Source of the DNA: Lycium barbarum
Taxonomy: Eukaryota; Streptophyta; Magnoliopsida; Solanales; Solanaceae
DNA: 64,000 nt
Reading direction: 5' to 3'
NCBI RefSeq assembly: GCF_019175385.1
Contig: NC_083344.1
Location: 29,762,231 to 29,826,230, forward strand
The translations under genes and the position numbers were made by a program. Of this stretch, positions 47,616 through 58,689 are shown piece by piece; the first letter of the stretch is position 1; every line of letters starts with the position of its first letter. The notes beneath the pieces are model-generated. The model had not been told where the DNA came from and searched no databases. It saw only the letters and a program-made list of their open reading frames with translations.

Positions 47616-49343
47616 TCAGACTTCTGGGCAGTGGGGGAGGGGGGGCTGCTGGGCAGTCACGGGTGGAGCAGCGGAGGGGAGGGGCTGCTCTGCAGTGGGG
47701 GGGGGGGGGGGGGGCTGGACCGAGGGAACAACGGGTGGAGGAGGCTGTGACAGAAAATGCAGGGTATATGGAGAAATTCCATGGTCCAAAAAATCATAAG
47801 AAGTTGGGGTTGGTGAGTGCAATTTGGAGAAGGGAAATTGAGTTTCCTCAAAGATGACATGCCTTGAGATGATGATTTTGTTGGTGGATAAATCATAACA
47901 TTTATATCTGCTATGATTCAACGGATAGCCCAAAAATACACACGGGGTGGATCTTGCTTGTAACTTATGAATAATTGTAGATGGGAAAAGTGGATAGCAT
48001 AGACACCCAAAAACCCGGAGATGAGAATAGGAGGGGGTTTGTTGATAGAGAACTTGCGTTGGTGATTTATACCCAAGGACTTTGGTGGGAAGTACATTAA
48101 GGAGGTATGTGGTCATTTGGAGAGCATGATGCCAAAAAGAGGGGGGCATGGAAGAGTGGACAAGGAGAGTGCGCACTATGTTGTTAATGGATTTAATTTT
48201 TCTTTCCGCTTTGCCATTTTGAGGAGAGGTATGGGGGCAAGAAAATCGAAAATTTAAACCATTTGAGGCGCAAAAAGATTGAAAATGCCCATTGGCGAAC
48301 TCCCGCCCATTATCACATTGAATGTTTTTAATGTCTCTTTCGAATTGAGTCCGTATTAATGCCTTAAAAGATAGAAAAGTGGAATAGACTTGGGACTTGT
48401 TAGAGATTGGAAAAGTCCAAAGAAAATTACTATAATCATCAAGAAAGAAAACATAATAGCGGTGCCCATTAGAACTTAAAACAGGAGATGTCCATAAATC
48501 ACTATGAATGATATCAAACGACATAGTAGTAAATGACAATGAATCATAAAATGGCAATTTAACATGTTTCCCCAAAGGACAAGAGGTACAAAAAGACGTT
48601 CGGGCCCTATTACATTCAATTAAGGCATTACTACGAAGAGAACTAAGGATAGCATTTCCCGAATGGCCGAGTAGGGAATGTCACAAGCTAGGTGATGCGG
48701 CAATGAAGGTGGATGGTGGAGTGGTCCATTTTGTGGCAATGATAGGATACAATTCCCCGGTGCTCTCACATCTCATTAGGCAGCTCCCCGTCGGTAAATC
48801 CTTCACACAAAACCCAAGAGGATCAAACTCAACAGAAACATTATTGTCCTTAGTGAATTTACGTATGGAAATAAGGTTTTTGATGAGTTTTGGAGCATGC
48901 AAGACATTTCAGAGACGTAATTGAGGATTGGGTGGGGGTAGGGATGCATGACCATAGCCTCGAATTGGAATAGTGCTACCATTACCAACAATGATTCCAG
49001 AATTATTGCTCAAATTAAAATAAGACGTGAGAGTACCTGAGTTAGCAGTCATGTGGGAAGTCGCTCTGGTGTCCAGGTACCAATTATCATCCGGTTGATG
49101 CATGGACAGAGTGTGCATGGCTGCCTCCATGTCTGTCGGAGTGTACCCAGAATAGGTCGAACCATGCATGGAATAGGCCTGCTGAGGTCGTGGACCTGCA
49201 CCGAGAATGCCGCTGCCGGGCCGCCGTGTGGTGGGATGCTGCTGCCACTGTCTTGTCGGATATGGGCAGGGGGGCATTGGCCACTGCTGGGGCGGCCAGG
49301 CAGGCCAGTAGTAGCCCCTGCAGGTGGCTGTCCCGTCGGCCAC
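47616..49343 (-). pseudogene. Copia protease and integrase, broken
   Basis: The protease begins with NWYLDTRATSHMT (about 49090); the family active site is DSGATSHM, so the Ser and the essential Gly are replaced (D-T-R-A). A stop at 48909 interrupts HAPKLIKNLISI. The integrase zinc region (HSLLGHSG...CTSCPLGK, 48680-48570) follows a Trp codon turned into a stop (48681). The integrase core is open 48575-47616, with catalytic HSDLW Asp, QCDNGREF Asp and NGKAERK Glu, then KCYDLSTNKIIISRHVIFEE. A Pro-rich tail encoded by an 18-base C run (47697-47714) leads to the frame loss before RT. Confidence 0.92.
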
Positions 49344-49344
49344 T

Positions 49345-50101
49345 GGCCGTTGCTAGTCTGTCCGCCGCCGCCGCGACCGAATTTCCCGCGGTTGTTGTTG
49401 TTGTTCCCCTTTCCCTTGTTCCTGTTAGAATTCCTGCCACGATTATTATCACGACGGTTAGTTGAATTATTGTTACCGCCAGGTGGCGGGGAGGGAGTAT
49501 CATTATCAACAAGTAGAGCCGCGGGACTGGAATCGCGGGCACGTTCCTTGGCAGCTGCGTCTTCGAGCTTGAGTATGGAGCACACTTCAGAGAAAGAGGG
49601 CAGCACATCCTTCTGCTGGATGGTGGTGACAAAGTGTGCATATGTCTCGGGTAAGCCTGCAAGGAGGCGTAAGACCAAACGTTGGTCTGACACCGGCGAC
49701 CCCACGTTGGCAAGATGGTCCGTGAGAGACTTGAGCCTATTATAATAGGCCATAACCGAGCCGAAGTCGGCCATTTTTGTGGTGGTGAATTCAGTTTCAA
49801 GGTACGCTGCCCTTGAGTGCTTGTTATCTTGGAAAAGTTGAGCAACTCGATTCCAAGCCTTCTCTGCAACATCATCCGCCACGAGAATAGAGGTAAGAAT
49901 ATCATGGGATACGGTGGTGTATATCCATTGAAGGACCACCGCATCTAGCCGTTTCCATAGCGGAAGGTTAGCCGCCTTTGTTGCGTTGTACGCGGTGAGT
50001 TCAGTAGTGTCAGTTGGTGGTATGATGTGTTCAAGTACGGAGTGGACGCGGGCTAGAACTTTGAATAGTGTCGCCCATTCGTGATAATGGCCGGTTTCCA
50101 T
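49345..50101 (-). pseudogene. Copia gag, frame-shifted at its C-terminus
   Basis: The start ATG 50101 (METGHYHEWATLF) lies ten bases from the primer-binding site, a very short leader. The UBN2/copia-type gag core is readable (LWKRLDAVVLQWIYTTVS, AEKAWNRVAQLFQDNK, DRLVLRLLAGLPETYAHFV, LEDAAAKERARD), followed by an Asn/Arg/Gly-rich segment instead of a zinc knuckle. Near 49345 the reading passes to the protease frame; in the gag frame it runs on to 49049 without family similarity. Confidence 0.88.
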
Positions 50102-50110
50102 GTCTAGAGT

Positions 50111-50123
50111 GATTGGGATACCA
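50111..50123 (-). other. Copia primer-binding site
   Basis: The minus strand starts TGGTATCCCAATC right next to the LTR; the first seven bases match the tRNA-iMet complement. Confidence 0.7.
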
Positions 50124-50275
50124 TGTAGGAAATCAATTCGTGATTTGTATTGATGTATGAAAGTCATTATATACAAAGTAGGTATCTCCCTATCAGAATG
50201 ATACTAGGCTAAATTATAGGACCTAATTACTATACATAAGGAAGAGAATATTTACAATATTTACATAGACTATCA
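50124..50275 (-). repeat. Copia 5' LTR
   Basis: 152 bp, TGTAGGAAATC to GACTATCA in plus view; contains a small TTTACAATATTTACA duplication relative to the other LTR. Confidence 0.93.
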
Positions 50276-50280
50276 GACCA

Positions 50281-50960
50281 CATATAAGGTAATATCATGT
50301 AACTTTAATAATATTTCATTAATCAGTAACCTAGTATAAACAGTACCCACTAGTCACTAACTTGTTCTCATATGTTAAAATAGTAGTACTAACTTATAAT
50401 GAAAAGATCTTTAAGGTGCTAGTATATATAACTGAAATCCTAAAAGGGAAAGGTAAATTTTTTTTTTTTCCTTTATGCTTAATTTTAATGCTTTCCTTTT
50501 CTCAGCAGAAAAATAATCTTTTTTTCCCATGAGATTTGACAGGTTTGATTTGTACATGCAAAATATTCTAGCCAGCAATGGGCCGAGGCTGTTAGATCAT
50601 CGAAGGTCTCGAATAACATCTAAGATTACTTATTGCTCAAGTTACGCTAAACGAGACATTGTGATGTGGTCGCCATGATCATCTTTTTCAAGTATATGAA
50701 CGGGTATATCCTTTGACCTTGCTACAGTGCTGCTACGTAATTAGTGGAAACAATTTCTTATGTAGTGTGTGAGAATATGCTCATATATAGTCCCACCTCA
50801 ATTCTAGGCCTAGACACAGAATTACCTGTACAATACCAGTGAGTGCGCTGTAAGCCATAATATATTATGGTCTGTGGACCACACCATTAACACTAGAGGG
50901 TCTGGACTCTGGAGCAGAGTCAACTGATTGACAAAAAGAAAGTTATCACGAAGATGCAAA
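50281..50960 (+). promoter_or_regulatory. Probable promoter region of the NPF4 gene
   Basis: AT-rich 680 bases between the copia element and the TATA box. No ORF or repeat identified; CA(A/C)GTG/ACGT-type or nitrate-response motifs were not assigned. Confidence 0.45.
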
Positions 50961-50968
50961 TATAAATA
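50961..50968 (+). promoter_or_regulatory. Candidate TATA box of the NPF4 gene
   Basis: TATAAATA about 280 bases before the start codon. It would place transcription start near 50990-51000 and give a 5' UTR of about 240 bases if unspliced. Confidence 0.5.
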
Positions 50969-51239
50969 CGAGGCAAAATTCACTTACAATTTTGTCACCA
51001 AAGAAGCAAAGAAAGAGAGCAGACATCCTTTTTGGTTATTTCCCTTATCTTTGTCAGATACTCAGTTGTAATGTATATTCGTGTACCAATATAGTATTAT
51101 GCTTTGAGATCCCTATAGGCAACAAACTTCTTTTTTCTTCTTTTGTAGTTGGCAACAGAAAGAAAGAGGGAAAGAGATTGAGTTGACGGATTGGGAAGAG
51201 ACTAGAAAGAATAAATTGAAAAGGGAATCTACAGTATCT

Positions 51240-54200
51240 ATGGGTACTGCGACAGAGCAAACCTCTGTTGATTGGAGAGGAAGACCTTGCAAACCCAACA
51301 AACATGGTGGCATGGCTGCTGCTATCATTGTTTTATGTAAGTTTTTCTTCTCTCTCTTTCTATAATCATACACACTCAATTATGCGTTGAATTGTGTGCT
51401 AATTTCGTCTGAAAGCTTATGTGAGAAAGAACATACTTTTATTTACTCTATTATGTTTGTATTGAATGTATTCCTTTCTTCTGTGGATGTGCAGGCCTTC
51501 AGGCATTCGAAATGATGGCGATTGCAGCTGTTGGAAATAATCTTATAACCTACGTCTTCAATGAGATGCACTTCCCTCTCTCAAAGTCAGCAAACATAGT
51601 CACAAATTTCATTGGAACTGTTTTCCTACTCTCCCTTTTTGGTGGCTTTCTCTCTGATTCTTATCTTGGGAGCTTCTGGACTATGTTGATTTTTGGCTTT
51701 GTAGAGCTCTCTGTAAGTACTCTTTCCACAAGAGGAAAACGATTATAGAACTTGAGCTCGTTTAGGACATGCAACTGCAGTTTTCCTTGCTTGCATGTGG
51801 ATAAAAACAAATACTACGAGTTTCTATGTAATATCTTATTTTCGTTGCACATGCTACACAAGAAATAAAATATATTCACATTTAATTACAACTATATTTA
51901 ATAATAGTAAGAGTAAGTGATCTTTTTTGCTTTCTCTTCAAGACTCCAATATGCATATATATACTGGCAGGGGTTTATTCTATTGGCAGTGCAAGCACAT
52001 GTTCTACCGCTAAGGCCACCAAAGTGTGACATGATGTTGAGCAAAGGGCAGTGCTTAGAAGCGAAGGGATACAAGGCTATGATCTTCTTTGTGGCACTCT
52101 ACTTGGTTGCTTTAGGCAGTGGCTGTTTAAAACCGAATATAATCTCACACGGGGCTGACCAATTCAAGAAACATGATTCCAAGCAATCCAAGAAGCTCTC
52201 TACTTACTTCAACTTTGCCTATTTTGCCTTCTGTGCTGGCGAGCTTGTGGCTCTAACACTACTTGTTTGGCTGCAAACTCATTACGGAATGGACCTCGGA
52301 TTCGGTGTTTCTGCTGTTGCCATGGTCATCGGATTGATTAGTTTGCTTTCTGGAACACTTCTTTATAGGAACACACCACCTCGAGGATCTATATTCACAC
52401 CAATTGCCCAAGTACTTAATTCTCAATTTCCCTTTTTTTATTTGCAGAAGATTTTTTTTTTTTTTTTTTTGGGGGGATCACCGAGATCCCGATATCGGAT
52501 CATTGAGTGTGTTATTCTATTAATATCTCAGAAAAAACATTAGTACAAGAGGGACCGAAGCTTACCTTTTTAAGTTTAGAGAAGAAAAAACAGGCCTTTC
52601 CTTTACTTCAGAAATAAAAAATGAATTAGCAAAAATTATTATATTGCAATATACCATATCTTACAAAATATTCATTTGTCATCACTTTCTATTCTAAGGT
52701 TTAGTTTCTTTTACTTTAAGTAACTTATAATTTCCTTTTTTATAAAGTTTGTAGGATCAATTTAAACTCATGTTTCTATAGTTAAAAGGTTTCGAATCAC
52801 TTAGCTTTTAGTGTGTGTGTGTGTTCATTTAGCTTTACGAGGAAGTTAGGAAAAGAAAGATCTTTCCTATCTTTCAATTATCCTTTACAAGTCATACAAC
52901 AATATATAGCTAAATTTTCCTTGATATACATAGTTGTTGTGGCCCCTTGATTCCTTTTAGACCATTTTATACTGTCGAAAGGCCATGAGTTTTATTCCGA
53001 TAATCCTTGTATAACATACAGATATAACAAATTTGTTGTTCAGTACGATGAATCAGAGCAAAAGTACATATATGTACTGCTTACGTTTTAGGTGCCGACC
53101 ATAAATACCAAAAACTTTTTCACCTTTTTTGGAATTTTTGAAGTTGGAGTTGGAGTTGTGTATGACCATAGTTTTTGAAATTGTAGTTTTTAGTGAAATG
53201 TAGTGTAAAAAAGTGAAAAAAGTGTGAAAATTTTGAAAAACAAGTTTTTCTTGTTTTTGGTATTCCGAAATACAACTCCGGAAAAAAGTGAATAATTTTT
53301 ATGGCCAAACGCTAAAAGTAAAAAAAGTGAAAAATTTCCGGAAAAAAGTGAATAATTTTTATGGCCAAACGCCCACTTAGTCTATGTTTACACTTCGGAA
53401 TAGCTAATTAAAACTGATCTAATATCTGGATTTTAATTCTTCATTAAGCTCTACTGATTAATTTGCTAATCTTCCTTCCAAGGTTTTTGTGGCTGCAATC
53501 ACAAAACGAAAGCAGATCTGTCCTTCAAATCTGGACATGCTTCATGGAAGCCAATGCATTGTGCCCCAGCATGCTCTTTCTGGCATGTCATCCAAAGGCG
53601 GTACTCTCATCCATACGGATAAGTTCAGGTGGGATACGATAATTTGAGCTATGCAGATGCATGATTTAAACTTTATGAGTTCAACTTTTAATATTTTTGG
53701 CCTGAGCTACTAAGATGTACTTTGTTGAAATTTAAATAGTTTTAATTTTACATATTTATTTATGTTTCGTATATAATAAGCACGCAAATAAATGTAAACA
53801 TAAAAAAACTCGAGGTACACTCTTAGCTGATATCCTTTTTCTTTTTAACTTTTTGTGTGGGAAAAATGCAAGGCAGGTTCTTAGACAAGGCGTGCATCAA
53901 AATACAAAACGGAATTAGTACAAGTGAAAGCCCCTGGAGATTATGCACAGTATCCCAAGTGGAGCAAGTAAAAATACTAATATCAGTTGTTCCCATCTTT
54001 GCTTGCACTATAATCTTCAACACAATCCTAGCTCAGCTCCAAACCTTCTCAGTCCAACAAGGAACTACCATGAACACACGCCTTGCCCACAACTTCAAGA
54101 TCCCTCCAGCTTCCCTTCAGTCCATACCTTATATCATGCTTATATTTTTGGTCCCTCTCTATGAAATTGCATTTGTCCCTGTGACCCGAAAATTCACAGG

Positions 54201-54750
54201 CAAAGATTCAGGGATCACACCTCTACAAAGAGTTGGCATTGGCCTTTTCATTGCAACATTCTCCATGGTTTGCGCTGCTCTAGTCGAGAACAAGAGAAGA
54301 GATTATGCTTTGAACCAGAACAGGACACTCTCCATTTTCTGGATAGCTCCACAGTTCCTTATTTTCGGACTTTCGGAGATGTTCACTGCAGTGGGACTCA
54401 TTGAGTTCTTCTACAAACAATCCTTGGAAGGGATGCAGTCTTTCTTGACTGCCATGACCTATTGTTCCTATTCATTTGGATTTTATTTGAGCTCCTTATT
54501 AGTTTCATTGGTTAACAGAATAACTTCTTCATCAGGGGGAGGTGGATGGCTAAATGACAATGACCTCAACAAGGATAGGCTAGATCTTTTCTATTGGCTA
54601 TTGGCTGCTCTTAGCATCATCAACTTCATTAATTATCTTTTCTTCTCCAGATGGCATTCTTATAATCCATCTCTGTTACCTGTTGTTCCACTACATGAGC
54701 CACAAGCACAAGAACATGACCCTGAGAACCAAAATTTCAACTTTTCGTGA
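51240..54750 (+). CDS. NPF4: NPF4-subfamily (NRT1/PTR family) membrane transporter, 5 exons, 591 aa
   Basis: Exons 51240-51336, 51495-51712, 51971-52411, 53483-53628 and 53877-54750 join in frame (1,776 bases with stop); every intron is GT-AG. The product has the NPF 12-helix pattern with a central hydrophilic loop (about residues 230-310) and normal family length. Strong NPF4.3/4.4 character: DWRGRPCKPNKHGG start, VGNNLITYVFNEMHFPLSKSA, GGFLSDSYLGSFWT, ALGSGCLKPNIISHGADQF, KFRFLDKACIK, FACTIIFNTILAQLQTFSVQ, LNKDRLD. The family moves nitrate, ABA, GA or other solutes across plant membranes with protons; the substrate here cannot be told. The ExxE(R/K) motif of helix 1 is degenerate (Gln35, Glu38, Met39), and the Pro of the usual FFYxQ(A/S)P motif is Leu484. 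No stop or frameshift seen, so probably functional. Lone host gene among TEs. Confidence 0.95.
53091..53374. mobile_element. MITE-like insertion in NPF4 intron 3, with a 60-bp internal duplication
   Basis: Left end GGTGCCGACCATAAATACCAAAAAC and right end ATTTTTATGGCCAAACGC are imperfect complements of the Solanaceae GTTTGGCCAT-type MITE terminus. GGAAAAAAGTGAATAATTTT (part of a longer identical stretch) occurs twice, 60 bases apart (53279 and 53339). No target duplication recognised. Confidence 0.55.
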
Positions 54751-55657
54751 ATTGTATGGAATTGGGGATAAAGCTACTAACTATAATTATAGCACAATAG
54801 AAATTCAATGAATAGAATTATATGCTGATAGGTACATCGATCTTTGCTTCTCTCCTTTATTTCTTCTGAATTATCTTGTGTATTTCAATGGATGCCATAG
54901 ATTGATTGTTTATGCTTCTAGTGACTCTGTAAGTTTGACCATGTTAAATTACAAGATTCAACGCACCGTCAATTGTGTGTCAAAATGAATGATCATGGGC
55001 CTCATTTTCTCTTTTCTAGTGGCGAGGAAATGTCAAAGACAAAAGTTGGGCCATTGTTTCTGCTTTAATTAAAGGAAGAGTCTTGCTAAAGTAAATAGTG
55101 ATGGTGATTTCTCCAACTTTCTCGTTTGGCCTGGAATTATGACCAAAGCAAACTTGTTGAAAACTCAATTGAATCATTACTTCCTAGTTCCTATGATTTT
55201 TCTCGGCATTAATATTACCTTGGATCTTTTTGAAGGTCGCCTCAAAATTAGATTTAATATAATAACTAGGATAGTAATGCATAATATAGTAGTAAGATCT
55301 ATTTGTTTGCCATAGCACAATTACGAATAGCGTTTTATTGCACAAGTACAATTACACAATTAGACTTTTAAATCTTAAAAATAAAAGTTAATCATCAAAA
55401 ACTAAACGGTAATATTTGTCAAATGTGTATCTATATTAGAAATATTATAAAATTTTGTCTATCACTAGGTATTCAAGATGCATATTAGCTTTTGAAAATA
55501 TACTATTAAATAATTATAGATTTGTAAATAATATTGTAAAAACTTAATTTCTATATAGTTTTTAAAAAAATAGTTTAATTGAATTAATTGATGAATATTC
55601 TAACTAAGCACACATTTTTTCAAGAACATCATGGACTACATCTATCGCAAAAAAAAA
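54751..55657. other. 3' flank of NPF4 and intergenic DNA
   Basis: The first 100 bases probably hold the 3' UTR (AATAGAA and CAATGAAT signals near 54798-54815). The remainder is AT-rich without recognisable genes or repeats. Confidence 0.45.
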
Positions 55658-55662
55658 AGTAT
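55658..55662. other. Target-site duplication, left copy (solo LTR)
   Basis: AGTAT, identical to 58304-58308. Confidence 0.9.
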
Positions 55663-58303
55663 TGTCACGACCCAAATACAGGGCCATGACGGGTACCCGG
55701 TACTAGCCTACCGAACACCTCTGGTCTAACATTCCATAAGCATTTCTAGGTGGGCCACATAGGCAGCTTGTGAATATCATACTTAATACAGTCATCAACA
55801 GTTATGCCCATAAGTGTAAGCCAACAAGGCTACCAAAATATTATACAACAATAAGACCTGATGACGTTTAAGGAACATCTAGCTACATACATCTGTCTAC
55901 GAGCCTCTAAACAGAATACATGAATCCATAAGGACGGGGCAGGACTCTGCCATACCCAAGTGTGTATACAAAAGAGTAGTACCAATAAATACGGCCCCGA
56001 ACAACTGGAGCGCCTCTGAGATTTCACTGATGGAGCTCCTAAGGATCTGATTCGTTTCCCTGCTTTCTTGCGGGCATGAACGCAGCGTCCACAAGAAAAG
56101 TACGTCAGTACGAATAGTGTACTGAGTATGTAAGACATGAATAGTAACATGATACAAGCACGAAAAATAACAGAAGATAAACGAACCGTTTATATCTCAT
56201 AATACCTTTCAAGATGTTCGTCATACTTACTTGCCCTTTCTCTACAAGAACATTTCATACATCCACGTGCCTACCTATACAATACAATACAACATCGTAC
56301 CCAGCCATATAGGCTCGATATTATCTGTAACCGACCATAGCAAGGTTTGGTAATATCCGTACCCGACCATAGTAAGGCTCGGTAGTATCTGTACCCGGCC
56401 CTTTCGGGACTCAGTGTAGCCGTACCCGGCCCTTTCGGGACTCGATAATATTCGTACCTGGCCCCTTCGGGACTCGGTGTCACACATGACTACATATATA
56501 CATATATAAGAGTACATGAATAAAAGCACATCATCATCTTCATTATCATTATCACCACATCTTTCCTTAGAGGATCAAATACCGTAAGATGAGATCAATT
56601 GTGTCATGATAGTATCAAGAACGCTGAACTTAGATAGCATTAGAAATGGAACTATCATCATCGCTATATCTCACCTCGAAGGAACAAGTATTTTGAGGTG
56701 AGATCAACAACAATGGATAAAATCAAGAACTCATCAGACAAACTCCATAATCTCATAATAGCATTAAAATCGTAAGCTTTGGAATCTCTAGAAATAGGGT
56801 CATCATCATTATCATCATGGAACATACTTATCTTTAGCATCATAAGAAACTCTAAGAATCATGAACTTCTAGCTTTTGGGAATAAGGATGTTATGGAAAA
56901 CACGTATAGGTTCATAAGAAAAGAATCATGCCTTTAGAAAGAAAGGGTTTAGCCTTAACATACCTTTTTGGTCTCCTACTAATTAACGCTTATCCTCCCA
57001 AGCTCGTAAATCAACATTCAAGAGAAAGCATACTACTGTTAGACTTATCGTCATATGCCTATCTTAAGTCTTCAACTAAACTCCTTTAGAATCTGTCAAA
57101 ATTCGGGCAGCATCTCCCCTGTTTATATCCCTAGCCCGAAATCATAATACCAACAAAACAACAACAATATCAATACTAATATCAACAAATCATCAACACC
57201 AATATACTCCATAAAACATCCCACACGATGTTTTTCCCAATTTCTCAATCAACCATAATAATATCCACAATACCATAATCAAAGAATTATATTCAATTTA
57301 ATCTCAAATTTATCCAAAATCTCCTTTCAAATTCATTCCATAGTCATCATCTTCACTTTAATACTTAACGACTTCTGTACTATGATTCTCTTCTTTTATA
57401 GGACTTGTTAAACCTTCAAATTAACTTAATCATGAGAAATAGGATAGAGAACATACCTTACACTAGAAGAACTTCACCCCACTCAACTTCTTCCAAGATC
57501 AAATTCATCACAATATTAAGTAGAGACAAGAACAATCCTTCTCCATGAATTAGCTTGGGGTTTTGGAGTTTGATCCTCTTTTGTGATGGTATAGAATGCT
57601 TTGGAATGGTGGAGGACGTTCAAGAACACTCTTATAATGAAGAGAGAAGTGTGGGAGATTCTAGAGAGGTGTGGAGGTGTTAGGAGATTTCTAGAGGGTT
57701 GTGGAGTTGAAGAAAAATGAATAAAATGAAGTGTAGAGGCCCTTCTATAGATGCCAAAATCGGATTGGGCTGGGTCACCACATAAGTGGGCTTTTAAGTG
57801 AGCTTCCCAGATTTTTCGCCCAGGTTCGTATTCCTCTGACTGTCCGTTTTAAAACGCCTATAAATCCCTATTACGATATCATATTGACGAACGGTTTGTT
57901 GAACTCGACGAACTTCATTTTAGGCTCTTGAAACACCTTAAAACTCCTGATATACCTGGAGATATACCCCTCTAATGTTGACCCAAAATTCTGTCCTAAA
58001 TTCTGCCAACTTTTTTTCCAAATTTTCGACAAACTTATTTTCTTCGATTTGCTTGGTCCTGGAACCTTCTGAAACTCTCCATACATGATATATATCATTA
58101 ATCATACATGAAAATAGTCATGTCCTTTGGTTTCAAGGTTGTCCTTCCCGGTTACAACTTACGGGATCGTAATTCATTCTTTACTTCATTGTTACGTACT
58201 TCCCATGGCTTGTACCTTCCAAAACTTCATGGGACATCTCCGATACTCCATTAATACGGTAAAGTACGTGGCATGCTCATCTCTAAAAGTGTGAGGTGTA
58301 ACA
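55663..58303 (-). repeat. Solo LTR of a Tekay-type Ty3/gypsy element (2,641 bp)
   Basis: Plus view TGTCACGACCC to GAGGTGTAACA, flanked by a perfect AGTAT duplication and with no internal region, so it arose by LTR-LTR recombination. It shares the layout of the other LTRs: conserved block 56057-56114, tandem GTACCCGGCCCTTTCGGGACTCGG units at about 56330-56485, donor-like AAGGTATGT (minus) near 56965 and 57455. It begins about 0.9 kb after the NPF4 stop codon. Confidence 0.94.
56320..56485 (-). repeat. Tandem hairpin-forming units in the solo LTR
   Basis: About five degenerate units of 35-40 bases; the best three contain CCCGGCCCTTTCGGGACTCG, where CCCG..CGGG can pair. Confidence 0.8.
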
Positions 58304-58308
58304 AGTAT
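58304..58308. other. Target-site duplication, right copy (solo LTR)
   Basis: AGTAT, identical to 55658-55662. Confidence 0.9.
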
Positions 58309-58689
58309 TTACAACCATAACTTCATAACATTGTTCAAATATTTGATCAAAAGCAATATTTGAATTATGACATCACTCAAATAAACCACGCTTCCCTTGT
58401 CGGGGAATTTTCAAAATATACAATCTAACATAAAATATTACGCAACATAGCCATATTTTTAGTTTATACAATATTATACAACCTTCTACCTTGGGGAAAG
58501 CATTATGCATAATGTATCAACCTTGCATAAAAGTGTATAACAGTGTATAAAAGGTTTTTGTGCACAAATATTGGCTAAACTCATTAACAAACTCAAAATA
58601 TGGGCTACGTAGCGTAAATATATTCAAACGGTGGACATAGAGCATAATTTTCCCTTGTTTATAACTTTATTCAACAACGAGATCTTTTG
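58309..58689. other. Intergenic, nothing recognised
   Basis: AT-rich DNA, no ORF or repeat recognised. Confidence 0.4.

Larger units (their letters stand above)
45762..50275 (-). mobile_element. Ty1/copia retrotransposon, short LTRs, decayed
   Basis: LTRs of 155 and 152 bp (45762-45916, 50124-50275) flank gag, protease, integrase, RT and RNase H in copia order on the minus strand. Flanking pentamers GGCCA (45757-45761) and GACCA (50276-50280) differ at one base, an aged target duplication. Very short LTRs, a gag that lacks a zinc knuckle but is Gly/Asn/Arg-rich, and the GHYHEWATLF start suggest the Ale/Retrofit clade (inference). Stops at 48909, 48681, 47150 and 46661 plus frameshifts near 49345 and 47550-47715 make it inactive. 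Its right end lies about 0.7 kb upstream of the NPF4 TATA box. Confidence 0.93.

Noticed and set aside
49053..49745. 230-codon open frame on the plus strand
   Set aside because: It is antisense to copia gag, Arg/Pro-rich from the complementary Gly/Asn-rich segment, without homologous motifs.
50992..51186. Small open frame ahead of NPF4
   Set aside because: Lies in the expected 5' UTR, no homology; the ATG 51240 gives the family-typical N-terminus.
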